A stretch of DNA of 64,000 nt from Ascarosepion bandense (GCA_037127315.1 JBBBDQ010001918.1:5814501-5878500); one strand, 5' to 3'; positions 40,148 through 52,079 are shown, counted from the stretch's first letter. Notes: generated by a model from the sequence alone, not told the origin. Program-made: numbers and translations.

Positions 40148-40690
40148 CAAATTCTTATTTATTATTATTATGTCATTTTTCATCATATTTTGATTTCTGA
40201 TATGGTTGCAGTAACAACCAAGTCTTCGGGAAGACATAAGGTAGGTCGTGGTGTGTTGTTATGGCTCCATTTCATGTTTTTTCTATCTCTCCTAACATCC
40301 CTAGCGTTACATAGACAAAGTTCTCTTTAGTGTGTGGGCAGTACTTAATAAGACAATCTTTTGTATATCTCTTAAGCTGGGGTTTCCAGGGATTCTTTTA
40401 ATGTGTTGTTTTGCTCCATTTTTTATCATTCCAAGTGCACCTACTATCACTGACACAACTCTTGTTTTCAATTTCCAAATTTTTTCTATTTCAATTTCCA
40501 GGTCTTTATATTTTGACAGTTTTTCAAATTCCTTGGTTGCTATGTTACAATCCGCTGGACAAGCCATATCAATTAATAAACAATTTTTTTCTTTCTGGTT
40601 TTTAACAATAATGTCCGGCCTATTTGCTTCAATTTTTCTATGTAGATGGTGTAATCCCATAAAATGGTGACATCTTCTATTTCTGTAACC
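40148..40690 (-). mobile_element. LINE L-C with restriction-like endonuclease C-terminus
   Basis: Minus-strand frame 40307-40660 encodes 'IEANRPDIIVKNQKEKNCLL', 'IDMACPAD', 'EKLSKYKDLEIEIEKIW', 'VVSVIVGALGMI' and 'IPGNPSLRDIQKIVLLSTAH'. RPD followed about 14 residues later by a D fits the PD..D nuclease motif of R2/R4/NeSL-type LINEs. The 3' UTR ends in (TAA)n-like sequence. Upstream 'ILWDYTI' is reached through a frameshift. 5'-truncated. Confidence 0.78.
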
Positions 40691-40693
40691 GGT

Positions 40694-40743
40694 GCTGGGT
40701 GATAGAAATGGAAGATGTCACCATTCTATGGGAATACACCATC
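40694..40743 (+). mobile_element. Inverted 5' piece of LINE L-C
   Basis: Plus strand encodes 'MEDVTILWEYTI', the same region as the start of the minus-strand copy. 'gaagatgtcaccatt' here and 'aatggtgacatcttc' (40667-40681) form a hairpin. Confidence 0.75.
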
Positions 40744-40981
40744 AATTATTATTATGTCATTTTTCATCAGATTTCGATTTCTGCTATGGTCGCACTACCA
40801 ACCAAGTCTGCGGGAAGACAAAAGGCAGGTCGTGGTGTGTTGTTATGGCTCCATTTCATGTTTTTTCTATCTCCCCTAACATCCCTAGCGTTACATAGAC
40901 AAAGTTTTCCTTTGTGTGTGGGCTTTACTTAATAAGACATTTGTTTGTATATCACTTAAGCTGGGGTTTCCAGGGATTCTT

Positions 40982-40985
<4 letters not shown>
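40744..40985 (-). mobile_element. LINE L-C, second 5'-truncated copy
   Basis: Repeats 40150-40395 closely: 'tcgtggtgtgttgttatggc', 'catccctagcgttacataga' and 'gctggggtttccagggattc'. It ends at an ATT-rich run. Confidence 0.85.
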
Positions 40986-41014
<29 letters not shown>

Positions 41015-42000
41015 GTTTTTATGTTTATTTTTTATCCTTATTCTTATTTCTTATTCTTATTCCTTATTCTTTTTATTCTTATTTTTCATTCTTTTTTTTA
41101 CTTTCTATTTTTTATTCCTTATTCTTATTTCCAATATTTTATTATTATTTCTTATTTTTTTATCTTCATTCTAATTTTATTTTTTCTCATTTTCTATTCT
41201 TATTCCTTATTCTTATTTCTTGTTTTATTATTATTTATTATTCTTATTTTCTATTCATATTCTTATTTTTATCCTTATTTTTATTCCTTATGCTTATTCT
41301 TTATTCTTACTTCCTAATATTTATTCCTTATTCTAATTTCCAATATTTTAATATTCTTTCTTATTCTTATTTCTTATTTTTTATTCTAATTTTCTATTCT
41401 AATTTTTTATTTCTTATATTTTAATTTATTTTATTTAAATTTCTTATTTCGTCTTTTATCATTACTTCCTATTCTTCTTTCCTATTCTTATTCTTTATTC
41501 TTATTCCTTATTATAATTTTTATTCTTATTCTTTATTCTTATTCCTTATTATAATTTTTATTCTTATTCTTTGTTCTTATTCTCATTCTTTATTTTTCTT
41601 TCCTACTTTATATTCTCATTTCCTATTCTTATTTTATTTTCTATATTTTATTCTTAATTCTTATTTCTTATTATTCTTTTAATCATTCTTATTCTTATTC
41701 CCTATTCTTATGTTCTATTTTTTATTCTTTTTCCTTATACTTAATTCCCATTCTTATTCCCTATTTGTATTTAATATTCTTTATTCTTATTCCACAATCT
41801 CTTTCCTTATGCTTATTTCACATTCTTATTCCTATTCTTATTCTTATTTATTATTCTTATTTAGTTTTCATATTTTTATTTATAATTCCTTTTATTCTAA
41901 TATCTTATTTCTTCATCTTATTTTTTATTGTTACTCTTTTTATTCTTATTCCTATTTCCAGTTATATTCCTGTTTTTATTAATCCTTTTGTAGAACGCTT
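40986..42000. repeat. (TTATTC)n / (TTATT)n low-complexity tract
   Basis: About 1 kb of TTATTC-like units, T-rich on the plus strand. It begins as (ATT)n at the end of the L-C copy, so it may have grown from that LINE's terminal repeat. Confidence 0.92.
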
Positions 42001-42584
42001 AATATAAACACATCTCATATTAATATTTATTTTTATTTTTCTTACTTTTCTGCAAGCTACAGCTGTCACGGTTTAACTCAGACAAGCAAAATAAAAAAAG
42101 AAGCAATATTCAATTTAAATAAAATGGAAAAATAAATCCCATTGACTGCGGCGTGAGTTAACGGGACGAGCTTAAAGACATAATAAAATAACGCGTAACA
42201 AAACCAAAAAAAGTGAAGAGAAAAATCCCAAACAAAACAAATAGAAGCCGACAGATAGGTTGCTACACTTATAACACCACCTGAACTAAGCCTTTAATGG
42301 AATGGATCTCTACAATGTAACATGACAGCGGGGAAACAGTACCACCCTGCCGGTTTCTGAAGAGAATTACATCATCTCGAATCAGAATTTACCTGAGGAA
42401 AAATGGAACAAAAATCAATAGGCTGAACATTTATTTAAAAAATATGTCTAAATCAAATAGGAGACACTTTCTCTCCCTTCTTTGTTATAAAACTTCCTTT
42501 GTGGCAGTTTCATGTCTGGTAAACTGAATCGATTCTTATGCCATGATATCAATTCTCACTTCGAGAGTTTAGGGAATTTTTCCA
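42001..42584. other. No gene recognised
   Basis: AT-rich sequence; no element ends or conserved frames seen. Confidence 0.5.
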
Positions 42585-43222
42585 GAGCGACGTTTAGAAA
42601 ATGGTGCCATATTAAATACTGCTGTCACATCTGGTCGGGTGCCCCTGCTATTCATCTCAGGGTTCTCAACAAAATTCAAACGAGAACAACGTAATTGATC
42701 CCGACCTGAGAGCTCAACTCCAGTCACTTTCTAACCGTCGTAATGTTGCCTCTTCATGGTTCTTCCACAAATACTTTCACGGCTTCTGCTCCGATGAGCT
42801 TAGCTCCAACCTGCCTCCACTGCATGAGTTTAGTCGAGCTACTAGACTAGCAACTAGGCCTCAGGCTTTTAATGGGAAACCAATCAAATGTTACCGCAAT
42901 TTCTACTTATTTACTCGTACGTCCTGCCTGTGGAACTCCCTCCCGTATACTTGCTTCCCAGACAGCTACAATCTCCAAGAATCTAAATGCAGTGTCAATT
43001 GACATCTGTTCTCTTCTTCATTTGCATCCTTTCACCGACATCCCTTGTATCTTGTTCTACTCCCTTTTCCCTCTACTCTCAAGCAGCTCTCTTCACACTA
43101 GTGTTCTCATTCTTTTTTTTACCCATTCTCCAACACTTCCTGTGACCTGTTTCTCTTTCTATGTAATCCCTTGTGCATCATTGGCGGTACTGCTTTGCTT
43201 GGAGTGAAATGATTATAATGAT
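42585..43222 (+). mobile_element. LINE L-A, C-terminal region and tail
   Basis: 'IKYCCHIWSGAPAIHLRVLN' then frameshifts. 'ctccgatgagcttagctcca', 'gtcctgcctgtggaactccc' and the end 'tgcgcatcattggcg'-like string (43172) and 'gcttggagtgaaatgattat' follow. Confidence 0.85.
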
Positions 43223-43410
43223 ATATGGACTTCATTGAAAACACTGTAGAAATGACACTTTGAACTCAGAATTCGGCTCTTTTCTCTTCCGATAGATTAG
43301 TATCAGTATAATTATCTGACTCATAAACGGTACGGTCCCAGGGTCACTATCGAGCAGAGTAACAGAACAGCACCTTCCATATATCTTTGCTGAAATCCTC
43401 ACATTCACTA

Positions 43411-43690
43411 ACGCTTGGGCGATCATGTCTCTTTCGAGACATGACTGACTAGGCAAATGATTTTCTTGCAGTAGGTTGCCATTACATTCTGTGATAGACT
43501 GGTTGCCAACCAGGGCTATAGAACCCAATAGGTTATGCTATTTAACCCATAGCTGGAACGAATAGAGATGAATTGATGCCTTTCCCAAATGTTTTTGCGC
43601 GAAAGTGAATGCAACTAATCCAGCTTGAATTCGAACGTGGTTCCCCGATTTCTAGTTCCGAGACGATATCCACTGCACCACAACGCACAT
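43411..43690 (-). mobile_element. SINE S1, near-complete
   Basis: 3' hairpin TCTCTTTCGAGA, 'cttgcagtaggttgccatta', 'gctatagaacccaatagg', 'tatttaacccatagctgg', B box complement 'gaattcgaacgtgg', A box complement 'ccactgcacca', end 'caacgcacatcc'. One of the fullest S1 copies, without a 5S part. Confidence 0.88.
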
Positions 43691-44280
43691 CCATTATCCA
43701 TTATCTTGAAGGCCCATCATTTTGTGTAATTTTCGTAAATATATTTGTTAAATCAGATGTTAGTGTTATTTTTATTTTTGTGTAATTTAGACGACATTTT
43801 ATTCATCGTCTTATGTGTATGTTTATAAATAACGCATTCCCTACTTTGTTATACTAAAAAAAAACAACAAAAAAAAACACAAGTTGAAACTATTTACACC
43901 TTAATTTTACTTGTCAATTTCCACATCGTCTCATCTTTTTTTTAAACTTAGCAACGTTAATCAGACGCTCACTCCATAAAGCTCTCTACAAACTAATACT
44001 GTGACATCACAAAAATGGCTGCATATCAACCTAAGAACATGCTTAAAACCATAGTGAATATTTATGCCGATGACATAACAGCATATTGGCGCACCTGATA
44101 AAAATCAGGATAAATTTCATCCTAAGAGGCAGTTCCCTGATGGTAATTGTTAACGGTCAGTCATCGCAAGCCCAGTCATTACAAGCTGTTTTTATAATCG
44201 GTTCTCCCCTCATTCTATACAGATCATTAAGTATCTGTGCGGATTATACAACAGTTTACAGGCACACTTTCCAAACTCTG
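43691..44280. other. No gene recognised
   Basis: AT-rich to mixed sequence preceding the SINE S3 array. Its 90-codon frame has no motif. Confidence 0.5.
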
Positions 44281-44290
44281 GGACTCAAAA

Positions 44291-45090
44291 AAATTACTCC
44301 ACCCACGTCTATTAAACAGGTGAAGAGGCTCATCCCTTGTTCCCTGTTCAGGATATGATTTCCGGCTTTCTCCCTTCCAATCTTTTCACTCTTTTCTTTT
44401 TTCTTTTTTTCTTTTTTTTTTCAATTAAAGTAGACAGACAAAATTATCGCCCGGTTCATACTCCACCCACGTCTATTGAACAGGTGAAGAGGCTCATCCC
44501 TTGTTCCCTGTTCAGGATATGGTTTCCGGCTTTCTCCCTTCCAATCTTTTCATTCTTTTCTTTTTTTTTTCCAATTGGAGTAGATAGACTAAACTATCGC
44601 CCGGTTCATACTCCACCCACGTCTATTGAACAGGTGAAGAGGCTCATCCCTTGTTCCCTGTTCAGGATATGGTTTCCGGCTTTCTCCCTTCCAATCTTTT
44701 CACTCTTTTTCTTTTTTCTTTTTTTTTTTTTCAATTGAAGTAGACAGACAAAATTATCGCCCGGTTCATACTCCACCCACGTCTATTGAACAGGTGAAGA
44801 GGCTCATCCCTTGTTCCCTGTTCAGGATATGGTTTCCGGCTTTCTCCCTTCCAATCTTTTCACTCTTTTCTTTTTTTCTTTTTTTTTTCAAATGGAGTAG
44901 ATAGACTAAACTATCGCCCAGTTCATACTCCACCCACGTCTATTGAACAGGTGAAGAGGCTCATCCCTTGTTCCCTGTTTAGGATGTGGTTTCCGGCTTT
45001 CTCTTTTCCAATCTTTTCACTTTTACGTAGCCCCCTGCGCATCAGTGGCGTTACCGCCTTGCTCGGGGTGATATGATTAAAAAAAAAAAG
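44291..45090 (+). mobile_element. SINE S3 array: five heads, one LINE-like tail
   Basis: 'acccacgtct' occurs at 44301, 44465, 44615, 44775 and 44932. Each unit is 'ggagtagatagactaaac', 'cgcccggttcatactcc', 'attgaacaggtgaagaggct', 'catcccttgttccctgttca', a pyrimidine tract, then the next head. Only the last continues into 'tacgtagccccctgcgcatc', 'agtggcgttaccgccttgct', 'cggggtgatatgattaaaaa'. The units share a 'gttcata' variant, so they probably arose by local duplication. Confidence 0.92.
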
Positions 45091-45431
45091 TTCGTATCTC
45101 GTCTGACCTTGACCAGGTGTAAATATGAGCTTTGTTAGTACCGCACGTTCAGACATTTACATCTGGGTTTAGTCATGCCACAACCTCAAAGACGAATCTT
45201 TCTTTTTCGATTCGTATTTCGTAATAACTTTTATTCAGCTTCTGTTTGATAGTCTCTATTTTGTGGGAGAGACTCACTGGCAGATGTTTCAAAGCTCAGT
45301 GGAATTTTATCCTCTTCCTGTCTAGGCTCAACCGTTACCTATTCTATATCTCTTGCACTTATATCCATTCCTTAGATCCATACACCAAATTCATCTAGTA
45401 ACCCTCTACCTTTAGATTCTCTTGTAGTTTA

Positions 45432-45745
45432 TATTCTTCTTCTTCGTGTTTTGTGTTCATTGAGGACGTACACGATCATGGACCGCCATTTACTCCTCTC
45501 CATTTGTTGCTCTTGAGAATATTAGTTGTAGTATCCTTTCCCATCCTTGATTTGCCATCCACTTGCCAAATCTGTCTCGCGTTGCTTTCCCGTGTCTCTC
45601 TCTCCCTCTATCCGTCTTCTGTCAGAACACTTCCCAGTTATTTAATTTTTGAAACTTGCTTAATTTTAGCATCCCCGACCTGTAATAAGCATTTTGGGCT
45701 TCTCTCCTAGCTGATGACACCCTCTCTAGTCCTTTTTTTCTCGTT
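45432..45745 (-). mobile_element. LINE L-B 3' region, divergent subfamily
   Basis: 'ttcttcttcttcgtgttttg', 'gaggacgtacacgatcatgg' and 'ttgatttgccatccacttgc' correspond to the reversed L-B end, with many substitutions. Confidence 0.65.
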
Positions 45746-46044
45746 TTCCCTTGTTAACTCCTGCAGGAGGTCCTGTATTTTCCTTTCCGGGTCTGCCATC
45801 AGCACTGAGTTATATTGTTAGGATTGCGGCGGCCAGGTGATCATTTAATTGAAAAAAAAATATCGGTCATGATCTTCAATCTTTTTCTCTTTAAAAAACT
45901 AATTTAACTTTCGATTAAAAGCAGGAACTGCAGACGGTCAAATTTGGACTATTGGCGATAATTGCTTAGAGAGTGAACGACGCGGTGTCTTGTTTAAAAT
46001 CACAAAAAAAGAAATGGGGCTGAAACATAAAATAAAGTCTTTCT

Positions 46045-46590
46045 AGTTTTTTTTATAAATTGGTATCACCACGTGCAAGGCAATAAAGCTACTAAGACAC
46101 AAGGAGTTACAGTATGTGGAAGAATTAGAAACATAAACATTGATAATGAGCGGGAAGAGAAAATAGTAATCAGGAACATATTAAATAGTAATTACCATTG
46201 TATATAAATTTTGTAGATTAAAGTTGGCGATAATGCATAGAACCGGAAGAGAGTTCCACAAGCGAGAATTGTGAGAAAAAAATTTTGACCATAGAATTTA
46301 CGGCTACATCTAACTAATTCAACTGTAAATTGATGAGTTCTTAACGCCAGTCTTGTACTGCACTTAAATTTAAAACGCTATGTACCATAGTGAAAAGCTC
46401 ATCGGAATAGTTATCATGGAAGTATTTATAGAAAAGGCACAGAAAGGCAACATTACGGTGGTGGGAAACTGACAAGCTGAGATGCCAGATGAGGGTCGAT
46501 AATACTGCTGATTCTTTTTTGGATTTTATCTAGAAGCTCAAGATAAAAAACAGAGTCACTGGACCCTATGAAAAAAATAAGAAATTTCTT
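46045..46590 (-). mobile_element. LINE L-A, old copy
   Basis: 'tggtatcaccacgtgcaagg' (tail complement), 'gagagttccacaagcgagaa', 'gctcatcggaatagttatca', 'atttatagaaaaggcacaga' and 'aaacagagtcactggacc' keep L-A order. Heavily mutated. Confidence 0.7.
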
Positions 46591-46894
46591 ACTTAAAATA
46601 TTGCAGCTAAAAATAAAATAGAAGATAATATTTTTAGTGAGAAATTTCTTATTTTTTACTTCACTAGAATATGTTGTCCTTTACTTTTCCAGGTTTAGTA
46701 ACTTGTTCTGTTCTTTTTCAGGTTTAATATAATCTAAGGAATATTACTTTTCATGCGTGCATTTTCCCATGTAATGACAATTTACATATCTAGAAAGTGT
46801 TTTGACAGAGGACAGAAATTCAGGAACTTATTGGAATAGGAAAAGGTGCTCCTCAAAAGATAAGCAAATTACTAACAAGCATGAACATTTTGAA

Positions 46895-47310
46895 GTATTG
46901 TCCTCTTCTTTCTTGCCATTTGTACGACGTTTCGGCCGTTGTACGTTCCGGCCTTCTTCAGATGCTAAGAATTTCGAACCGAACCATTTATCACAATCAC
47001 TGGGGTATATGAACTCCATGGTAATTATGAGTTATCCTTAAAGACACTTGGCCCAGTGAATATAGACGTTGGTTAGTTTCTGTGATTGACTCAAAGAGTT
47101 GTGAGTTCAATACCAGGCTACAGTGGTGAACAAGTAACTTGCATGGTTAGAGGGAGATAACTCATGACTACCAAAAAAGACATTACTACGCAAGGAATGG
47201 AGTTCATATAATAAAATTTTCGGTTCGAAATTTGTAGCATCTGAAGAAGGCCGAGGCGTACAACGTCCAAAATGTTGTATAAATGGCAACAAAAATGAGG
47301 ACACTAGTCC
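46895..47310. repeat. Inverted repeat with hammerhead-like cores
   Basis: Arms 46900-46985 and 47218-47305 face each other. Minus strand of the left arm: CTGAAGA (complement of 46955-46961), helix GGCCG/CGGCC, GAAAC (complement of 46929-46933) and then GTC, so ACGT is a palindromic stem III. The right arm keeps CTGAAGA (47241-47247) but has lost GAAAC. Confidence 0.6.
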
Positions 47311-47510
47311 GAATAATGGAAATACTGTAAATACTACTAATATAGATAAATGAACATTTTATGAGAAAAAAAGAAAAGAGCCTGTCTGTCACTGTCTGCG
47401 TCCACCCTGTGTGGGTTGTGCCGGTTTCTTTCCTAGAAATTTCATGGGAGATTTAGCTCTCTAAGCGGTCTTCAACAGCATGTTATGCAGAAATATTTCC
47501 GGATTAAGAA

Positions 47511-47790
47511 ATGGATGCGCGTTGTGGAGCAGTGGATATCGACTCCAAACAAGAAATCGGTGAGCCGAGTTCGAATTTTAATGTAATTTGCTGCATTCAC
47601 TTACGCGCAAATACCCTTAGGAAAGGTACAAATCAGTCTCTTCTTTCCAGCTATTGGTTAAATAGCAAGGCAGATTGGTTTCTCTAACCTTGTTTGATAA
47701 CCAGTCTATTGCAGAAAAATCTGCTTAGTCAGTCATAATCGAGACATGATCGCCCAAGCGTTTATCATGTATGGCACTTGATGTCGCTAA
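47511..47790 (+). mobile_element. SINE S1, near-complete
   Basis: 'gcgcgttgtggagcagtgga' (A box), 'gagttcgaattttaatgt' (B box, mutated), 'ggttaaatagcaaggcagat', 'gataaccagtctattgcaga' and 'gacatgatcgcccaagcgtt'. Confidence 0.87.
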
Positions 47791-47794
47791 ATGA

Positions 47795-47868
47795 ATATAA
47801 CGAATTCGACTCGCAATTCGAACCCGGCTCTTCAATTTATCAGTCTGAGCCGCTATCCATTATTTAAG
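47795..47868 (-). mobile_element. SINE S1 head fragment, opposite strand
   Basis: 'cgaattcgactcgcaattcg', 'aacccggctcttcaattt' and 'gagccgctatccatt' are the reversed S1 head, abutting the direct copy. Confidence 0.7.
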
Positions 47869-47919
47869 TGAAAAGAGTAATGAACCATTATGTAGTATTA
47901 GTAAGTTGTGGGTATTGGA

Positions 47920-48240
47920 TAATCTCTTCACTGGTGGAGAGGAGACTTGAGTGAAAAAAAATGGTTCTGCAGAAGGCGAATGAAAATCTGACCAAAGACA
48001 AAGACAAAGGGAAAGTTTTAGGGAAAGTGAAGGAAACATTCTTTGAATCAGAAAGAGACAGCAGAATTTTCTAAGGAACATAATTAGGAAAGAAGGCTTG
48101 GCGGGTTTGACACTTACATCACATATTGAAGTCAAGACGGACGGGGGAATCCAGAGACGAAACGACCCAACTAGCTTGTGTAAATGGTTAGTATATAGGA
48201 TACAAACCCTATATCATCGAACAATTAACTGAAAATTAAG
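47920..48240 (+). mobile_element. LINE L-B C-terminal region, decayed
   Basis: 'WFCRRRMKI' (about 47967) matches WFYRRMLRI. 'LRNIIRKEGLAGLTLTSHIE' (about 48073) matches the FLGHVMRKEGLENLILTG segment. No (GAA)n tail seen. Confidence 0.7.
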
Positions 48241-48700
48241 ATTCTGGATTCTGATTGGATAGAAAATAGCAAATTGTTTTATGACCCCGGTCAATTTTTC
48301 TTAGCACCTAAAAAAATGGGTATGCTGTTAGATCCAGTCACATGACTAGATTCCACTACTTAACCATGTCCCTTGACCGGCAAAAGACAGTCAGTAGATC
48401 ACAGAGATCAGAGAGGAGAGAGAACCGATAGACTGGTCCGTTGCAGACTCAACTGGACACAAAAGAGAGGAAAGAAAAGAAAAGAACAACAACAAGACAT
48501 CTTCAACTGACTCCTAAAAACTAACTTTCGATAAGTACAATTTTCTTTTATTGCTTCACCTTCCTTTTTCACTCTCTCGTCGACCTAAAAAAAAAAAAGG
48601 AAAGGAACACAGACTTTATTGGTAACTTGTTCATCTTTCTACATACGCACATTCTGCTACTATCTACCCTAAACCCTGGGTACATTTAACTTAGGTACGT
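48241..48700 (+). repeat. Family F repeat, copy with purine-rich part
   Basis: 'catcttcaactgactcctaa' and 'aaactaactttcgataagta' recur in reverse at 56300-56345, and 'acgcacattctgctac' recurs near 52070. Origin unknown, possibly a 5' region of an unrecognised element. Confidence 0.55.
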
Positions 48701-50755
48701 ACAAAATATCGCTAAAAAACAGCATGAAACAGCATAGTATGAATAAAAATGTTCATAAACTTAATAAAACTAACTTTTTCCATCAAAATATTTATATTTT
48801 TCTTAAGAGGGAAGATCAAAGCAATTTTTAATTATTTTTAAAATTTTTTGAATCTCTGCTAACATTTTCGAAATTTTGATAGAAAATGTTGTTTTATTTG
48901 AGTTAGCGGCTAAAAAAAAAATTACGCCTTTATTACAATAGGTTACGTGGTAATGCTGATACAACCCACTTTTTTCACGGTAACAAACACATTAATTTCA
49001 AAATTCTCGCAAAAATCAAATAATAGTCAGATTTGAATGAAACTTTCAGTACTCATTCATAAATGAATGAAATTATTTTTGAAATTATTATTTTTTTAAA
49101 TTTCTTGGTGAAAATATTTTTTTTTAACTCTGTTACCCCCCCTCTACGTAAATCCATGAAATTTTAATAAATTTTAATATCTGTATAAATTTTTTTTATT
49201 AGTTAAATGCAGGACTCATTGGGGCATATAAATCATCTATGTTTTTTATTCTAAAGTGGACAACCTGGCCGAAAATCTGTTCCGAAGAGTAAAATAAAAA
49301 TGCAATAAATCTCTGATATAATTTAATTTGATAAACTTTTAATTGCTGGAATAAATAATAATTATTAAGGACATTATACTCTGAAGAAAAAAAATTTTTT
49401 TCGTTTACTAATAAAATTTTGAAATAATTGTTTTTATTTTTTAATTTTTTATTATAATAATTCATAAAAGTGTTAAAAATATTTTAAAAACCTTTTATTA
49501 AAACGTTGTTTAATTTCCTCTTACTTAAGAATTGATTATCACATTGCCTATCGAAAATTGAAAAGTTTAATAAAAACCATTCACCAATTTTACTTTTAAA
49601 ATAATTAAAAATAATTAAATTTTGGAAATTTTTATTAAGTACGGTGTTCCATACGGATCGAAACAAGTTTCCGTAGAGGTCGTATTGTTTTTAGAAGTTA
49701 ACAAGTCTTTGGATGAATTCCCCTTACATCGAAAACTAAACAAACCAAACTTTGATTCTAATTTCATTCTTTTTTTATTAAATTAAAATTATTCTAAAAG
49801 AAATTTAATTTTTTCAGAAAGCATATTAATAATGTAAGATAAATATGTAATATCTAAACATAAAAATATTTAATATTTCAGAAAAATATTAATAAATAAC
49901 AGTTCGGTTATTTTAATTTAATTCTTTCTTTTAAAAGAAATTTTTATTCATTCAGAAAGCATATTTTTATTTATTCAGAAAGCATATTTTTATTTATTCA
50001 GAAAGCACATGTTATTTTTATTTATTCAGAAAGCATATTTTATTTTTATTTATTCAGAAAGCATATTTTATTTTTATTTATTAAGAAAGCATAGTCTGGC
50101 TATAAATCTAAACTAAAATTCTATAAAATGTTATACTTGCTGAAAATATTATATTAAATTTTTAATTTTACTATTTAGTTAAAAAACAAAATAAAAATTT
50201 AAATTTCCAAATATTACGTTTTAAGCTACACGATTATTTTGTCACTTACGGCCGCCATCCAAACGTCATTCACACCTGCTACTTGTCAACACGTAATTTA
50301 TCGCCTAGATAAGCGCTGACAAGAGGGCTACTGTTTTTAAAGAGTGATTTATTTCGTAAATATCAAGTCAGTAAGCACTTAATACTTGTTTGAAATCAGA
50401 TAAAGGAAGGTTTCAATTATAAAAATCAACTTAAATAACGTGTCAAGGAGGTATATTTTTTTTTTGCAAGATTTTTAAATCAGAAATTTAGCTACTGTTT
50501 ACATAATCTGTCGATTCGTCAATAATGGCGGCAAATTTAAAAAAAAATTTTTTTGCAGTGAAATTTTTGATTCCGAGCAATATAATTTCGGTTTGAACTA
50601 AACCAGGGTATTTTGCTTATGGTAATTAGTAAATTTAATCTCTTGGCTTTCAATTAAAGGTAAAATTAAAGCTTCAAGAAAACGTTTTTATTTTTAAAAA
50701 TTAAATTTAAATTGAGGTATCGAAAATCGGCAGTGATTTTTTGTACATACCTAAT
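48701..50755. other. Very AT-rich DNA without genes
   Basis: Poly-A and poly-T runs throughout. The frames of 60-88 codons are Asn, Lys, Phe and Leu-rich with no motif. A short tandem array lies at 49935-50095. Confidence 0.65.
49935..50095. repeat. Tandem 'tttatttattcagaaagcat' repeats
   Basis: Six units of 22-31 bp, each 'tttattcagaaagcatattt' with small insertions. Confidence 0.9.
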
Positions 50756-51610
50756 TTAACTCCTAACTGCCATTTCTCTGAATCATTTAACTACGTATAT
50801 TTTCTCTTTGAACCTTTTCCCTCTTATCCGTTATTTCTCACTCACACTCTCTTTTTCACCTTAAATTGATCACCCCTTATCCTTTCCGCTTACTTAACGG
50901 TGGACACAAAAAGAAAAAAAAACAGACATTACTCTACTACTCTGTTGAATTAAAAACCGCGAAACATAGACACTTTTTGTTCAACCACATTCGCTTAAAT
51001 CTCAAAGACATTTTTTCTTTATGAAACAAGATGAAAAAATATGTGACGCCTCAGGCCGGGCTGGCCATTTGTCTAATGTTACGCTCGTTCTCGCTGACAG
51101 TCGTGACGATCCCAGTTGTGACACTGCCATCCGGTTGTACGGTTGGTTTGGTCGCTGTTGCTGGTCGTGACGATCTCGTCCGATGGTGTCGCCACAAAAG
51201 CTGGATTACAAGACGTCTTTTGCAACAACGGGCCAATAAATCATTAATAATATTGCCAGTATCAATTTATTAATTTCTCTCTCCGTTGTTTTAAACCAAC
51301 CAAAGGAAAGTATACTCGCGGGAGTAAGGAAAGTATCCCTGTGGGAGATAGTGTCACAATATACAAATTGCTCATTCTGCATAGATGTTATTAAATATAC
51401 GATTTTCTAATTTTTTATATAAACGTTTCTTATTGTGTTGTCTTTTCTTGAAATTTGTCTCGTATTTTGTGGACAGGATATCCCCCATTAAATTCTTTCT
51501 TTTCATCCGGGTGCTCTGTACCTCCATATTTCTTATTAAGTAATTGATTAACTGTTTCACAGCTTAGTATCATATCTTAATTGCATAATACTATCTAGAA
51601 TTGTTTCATC
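50756..51610. repeat. Segmental duplication, copy 1 (contains a solo LTR)
   Basis: Shares with 52080-52600: 'ttatttctcactcacactct', 'ctttttcaccttaaattgat', 'actctactactctgttgaat', 'cattcgcttaaatct', 'cattctgcatagatgttatt' and 'aaatatacgattttctaatt'. The LTR insertion (51043-51357) is absent from the sister. Confidence 0.88.
51043..51357. mobile_element. Probable solo LTR, 315 bp
   Basis: Ends GTGACGCC...GTGTCAC are inverted, and AATAT flanks both sides (51038-51042, 51358-51362), a 5-bp duplication. AATAAA occurs at 51235-51240. GC content is far above the surroundings. The sister duplication has one AATAT at this point ('gaaatatacaaatt' near 52374), i.e. the empty site. No internal retroviral-type genes; family not identified. 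Confidence 0.78.
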
Positions 51611-51811
51611 CAATAACTTCCCAAGTAACGGTTATGATTATTTTCTGGGGTTTGATTTAATTCTATAAATACTTTTAATTCTATAAATACTTTTAATTCT
51701 ATAAATACTTCTCTTTAAAACAAAACTCCGAATTTCAAGTTCTACGAACCTCTTTTCAAAAAGTTAAAATTATTTTCTAGGATTTGGTTTAATTCTGTAA
51801 ACGTTTCCTCA

Positions 51812-51920
51812 TTCAGTCAGTTAAGTGCCTTACGTGAAACACGCTTGGGCGATCATGTCTCGAAAGAGACATGACTGACTGGGCAGAGGATTATCCCGCA
51901 GTAGGTTGCCGTTGCTTTCC
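51812..51920 (-). mobile_element. SINE S1, 3' fragment
   Basis: 'cagtcagttaagtgccttac', hairpin TCTCGAAAGAGA, 'gattatcccgcagtaggttg'. Little diverged. Confidence 0.88.
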
Positions 51921-52079
51921 TCATTAAATGACTAATTTGAATTTTCAACCAGTACAAAAGAGAAGGAAAGGAAAACAACAACACTAACTGCCCGTAAAAC
52001 TTTTACAGCTCTCGCCGGCCAGAAAAGGGAAGATTTTATGAGTTAAGTAGACTGATTGTTCTTTTTAAACAAACGCATT

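Noticed and set aside
40916..42007. Frames of 80-133 codons rich in Tyr, Phe and Leu
   Set aside because: They read the (TTATTC)n tract.
44086..44738. Frames of 90-133 codons with repeated 'NYRPVHTPPTSIEQVKRLIP'
   Set aside because: Translation of the SINE S3 heads. The repeat 'protein' reflects tandem SINE units.
51051..51273. Frames of 61-80 codons in GC-rich DNA
   Set aside because: They fall inside the probable solo LTR and resemble no known protein.
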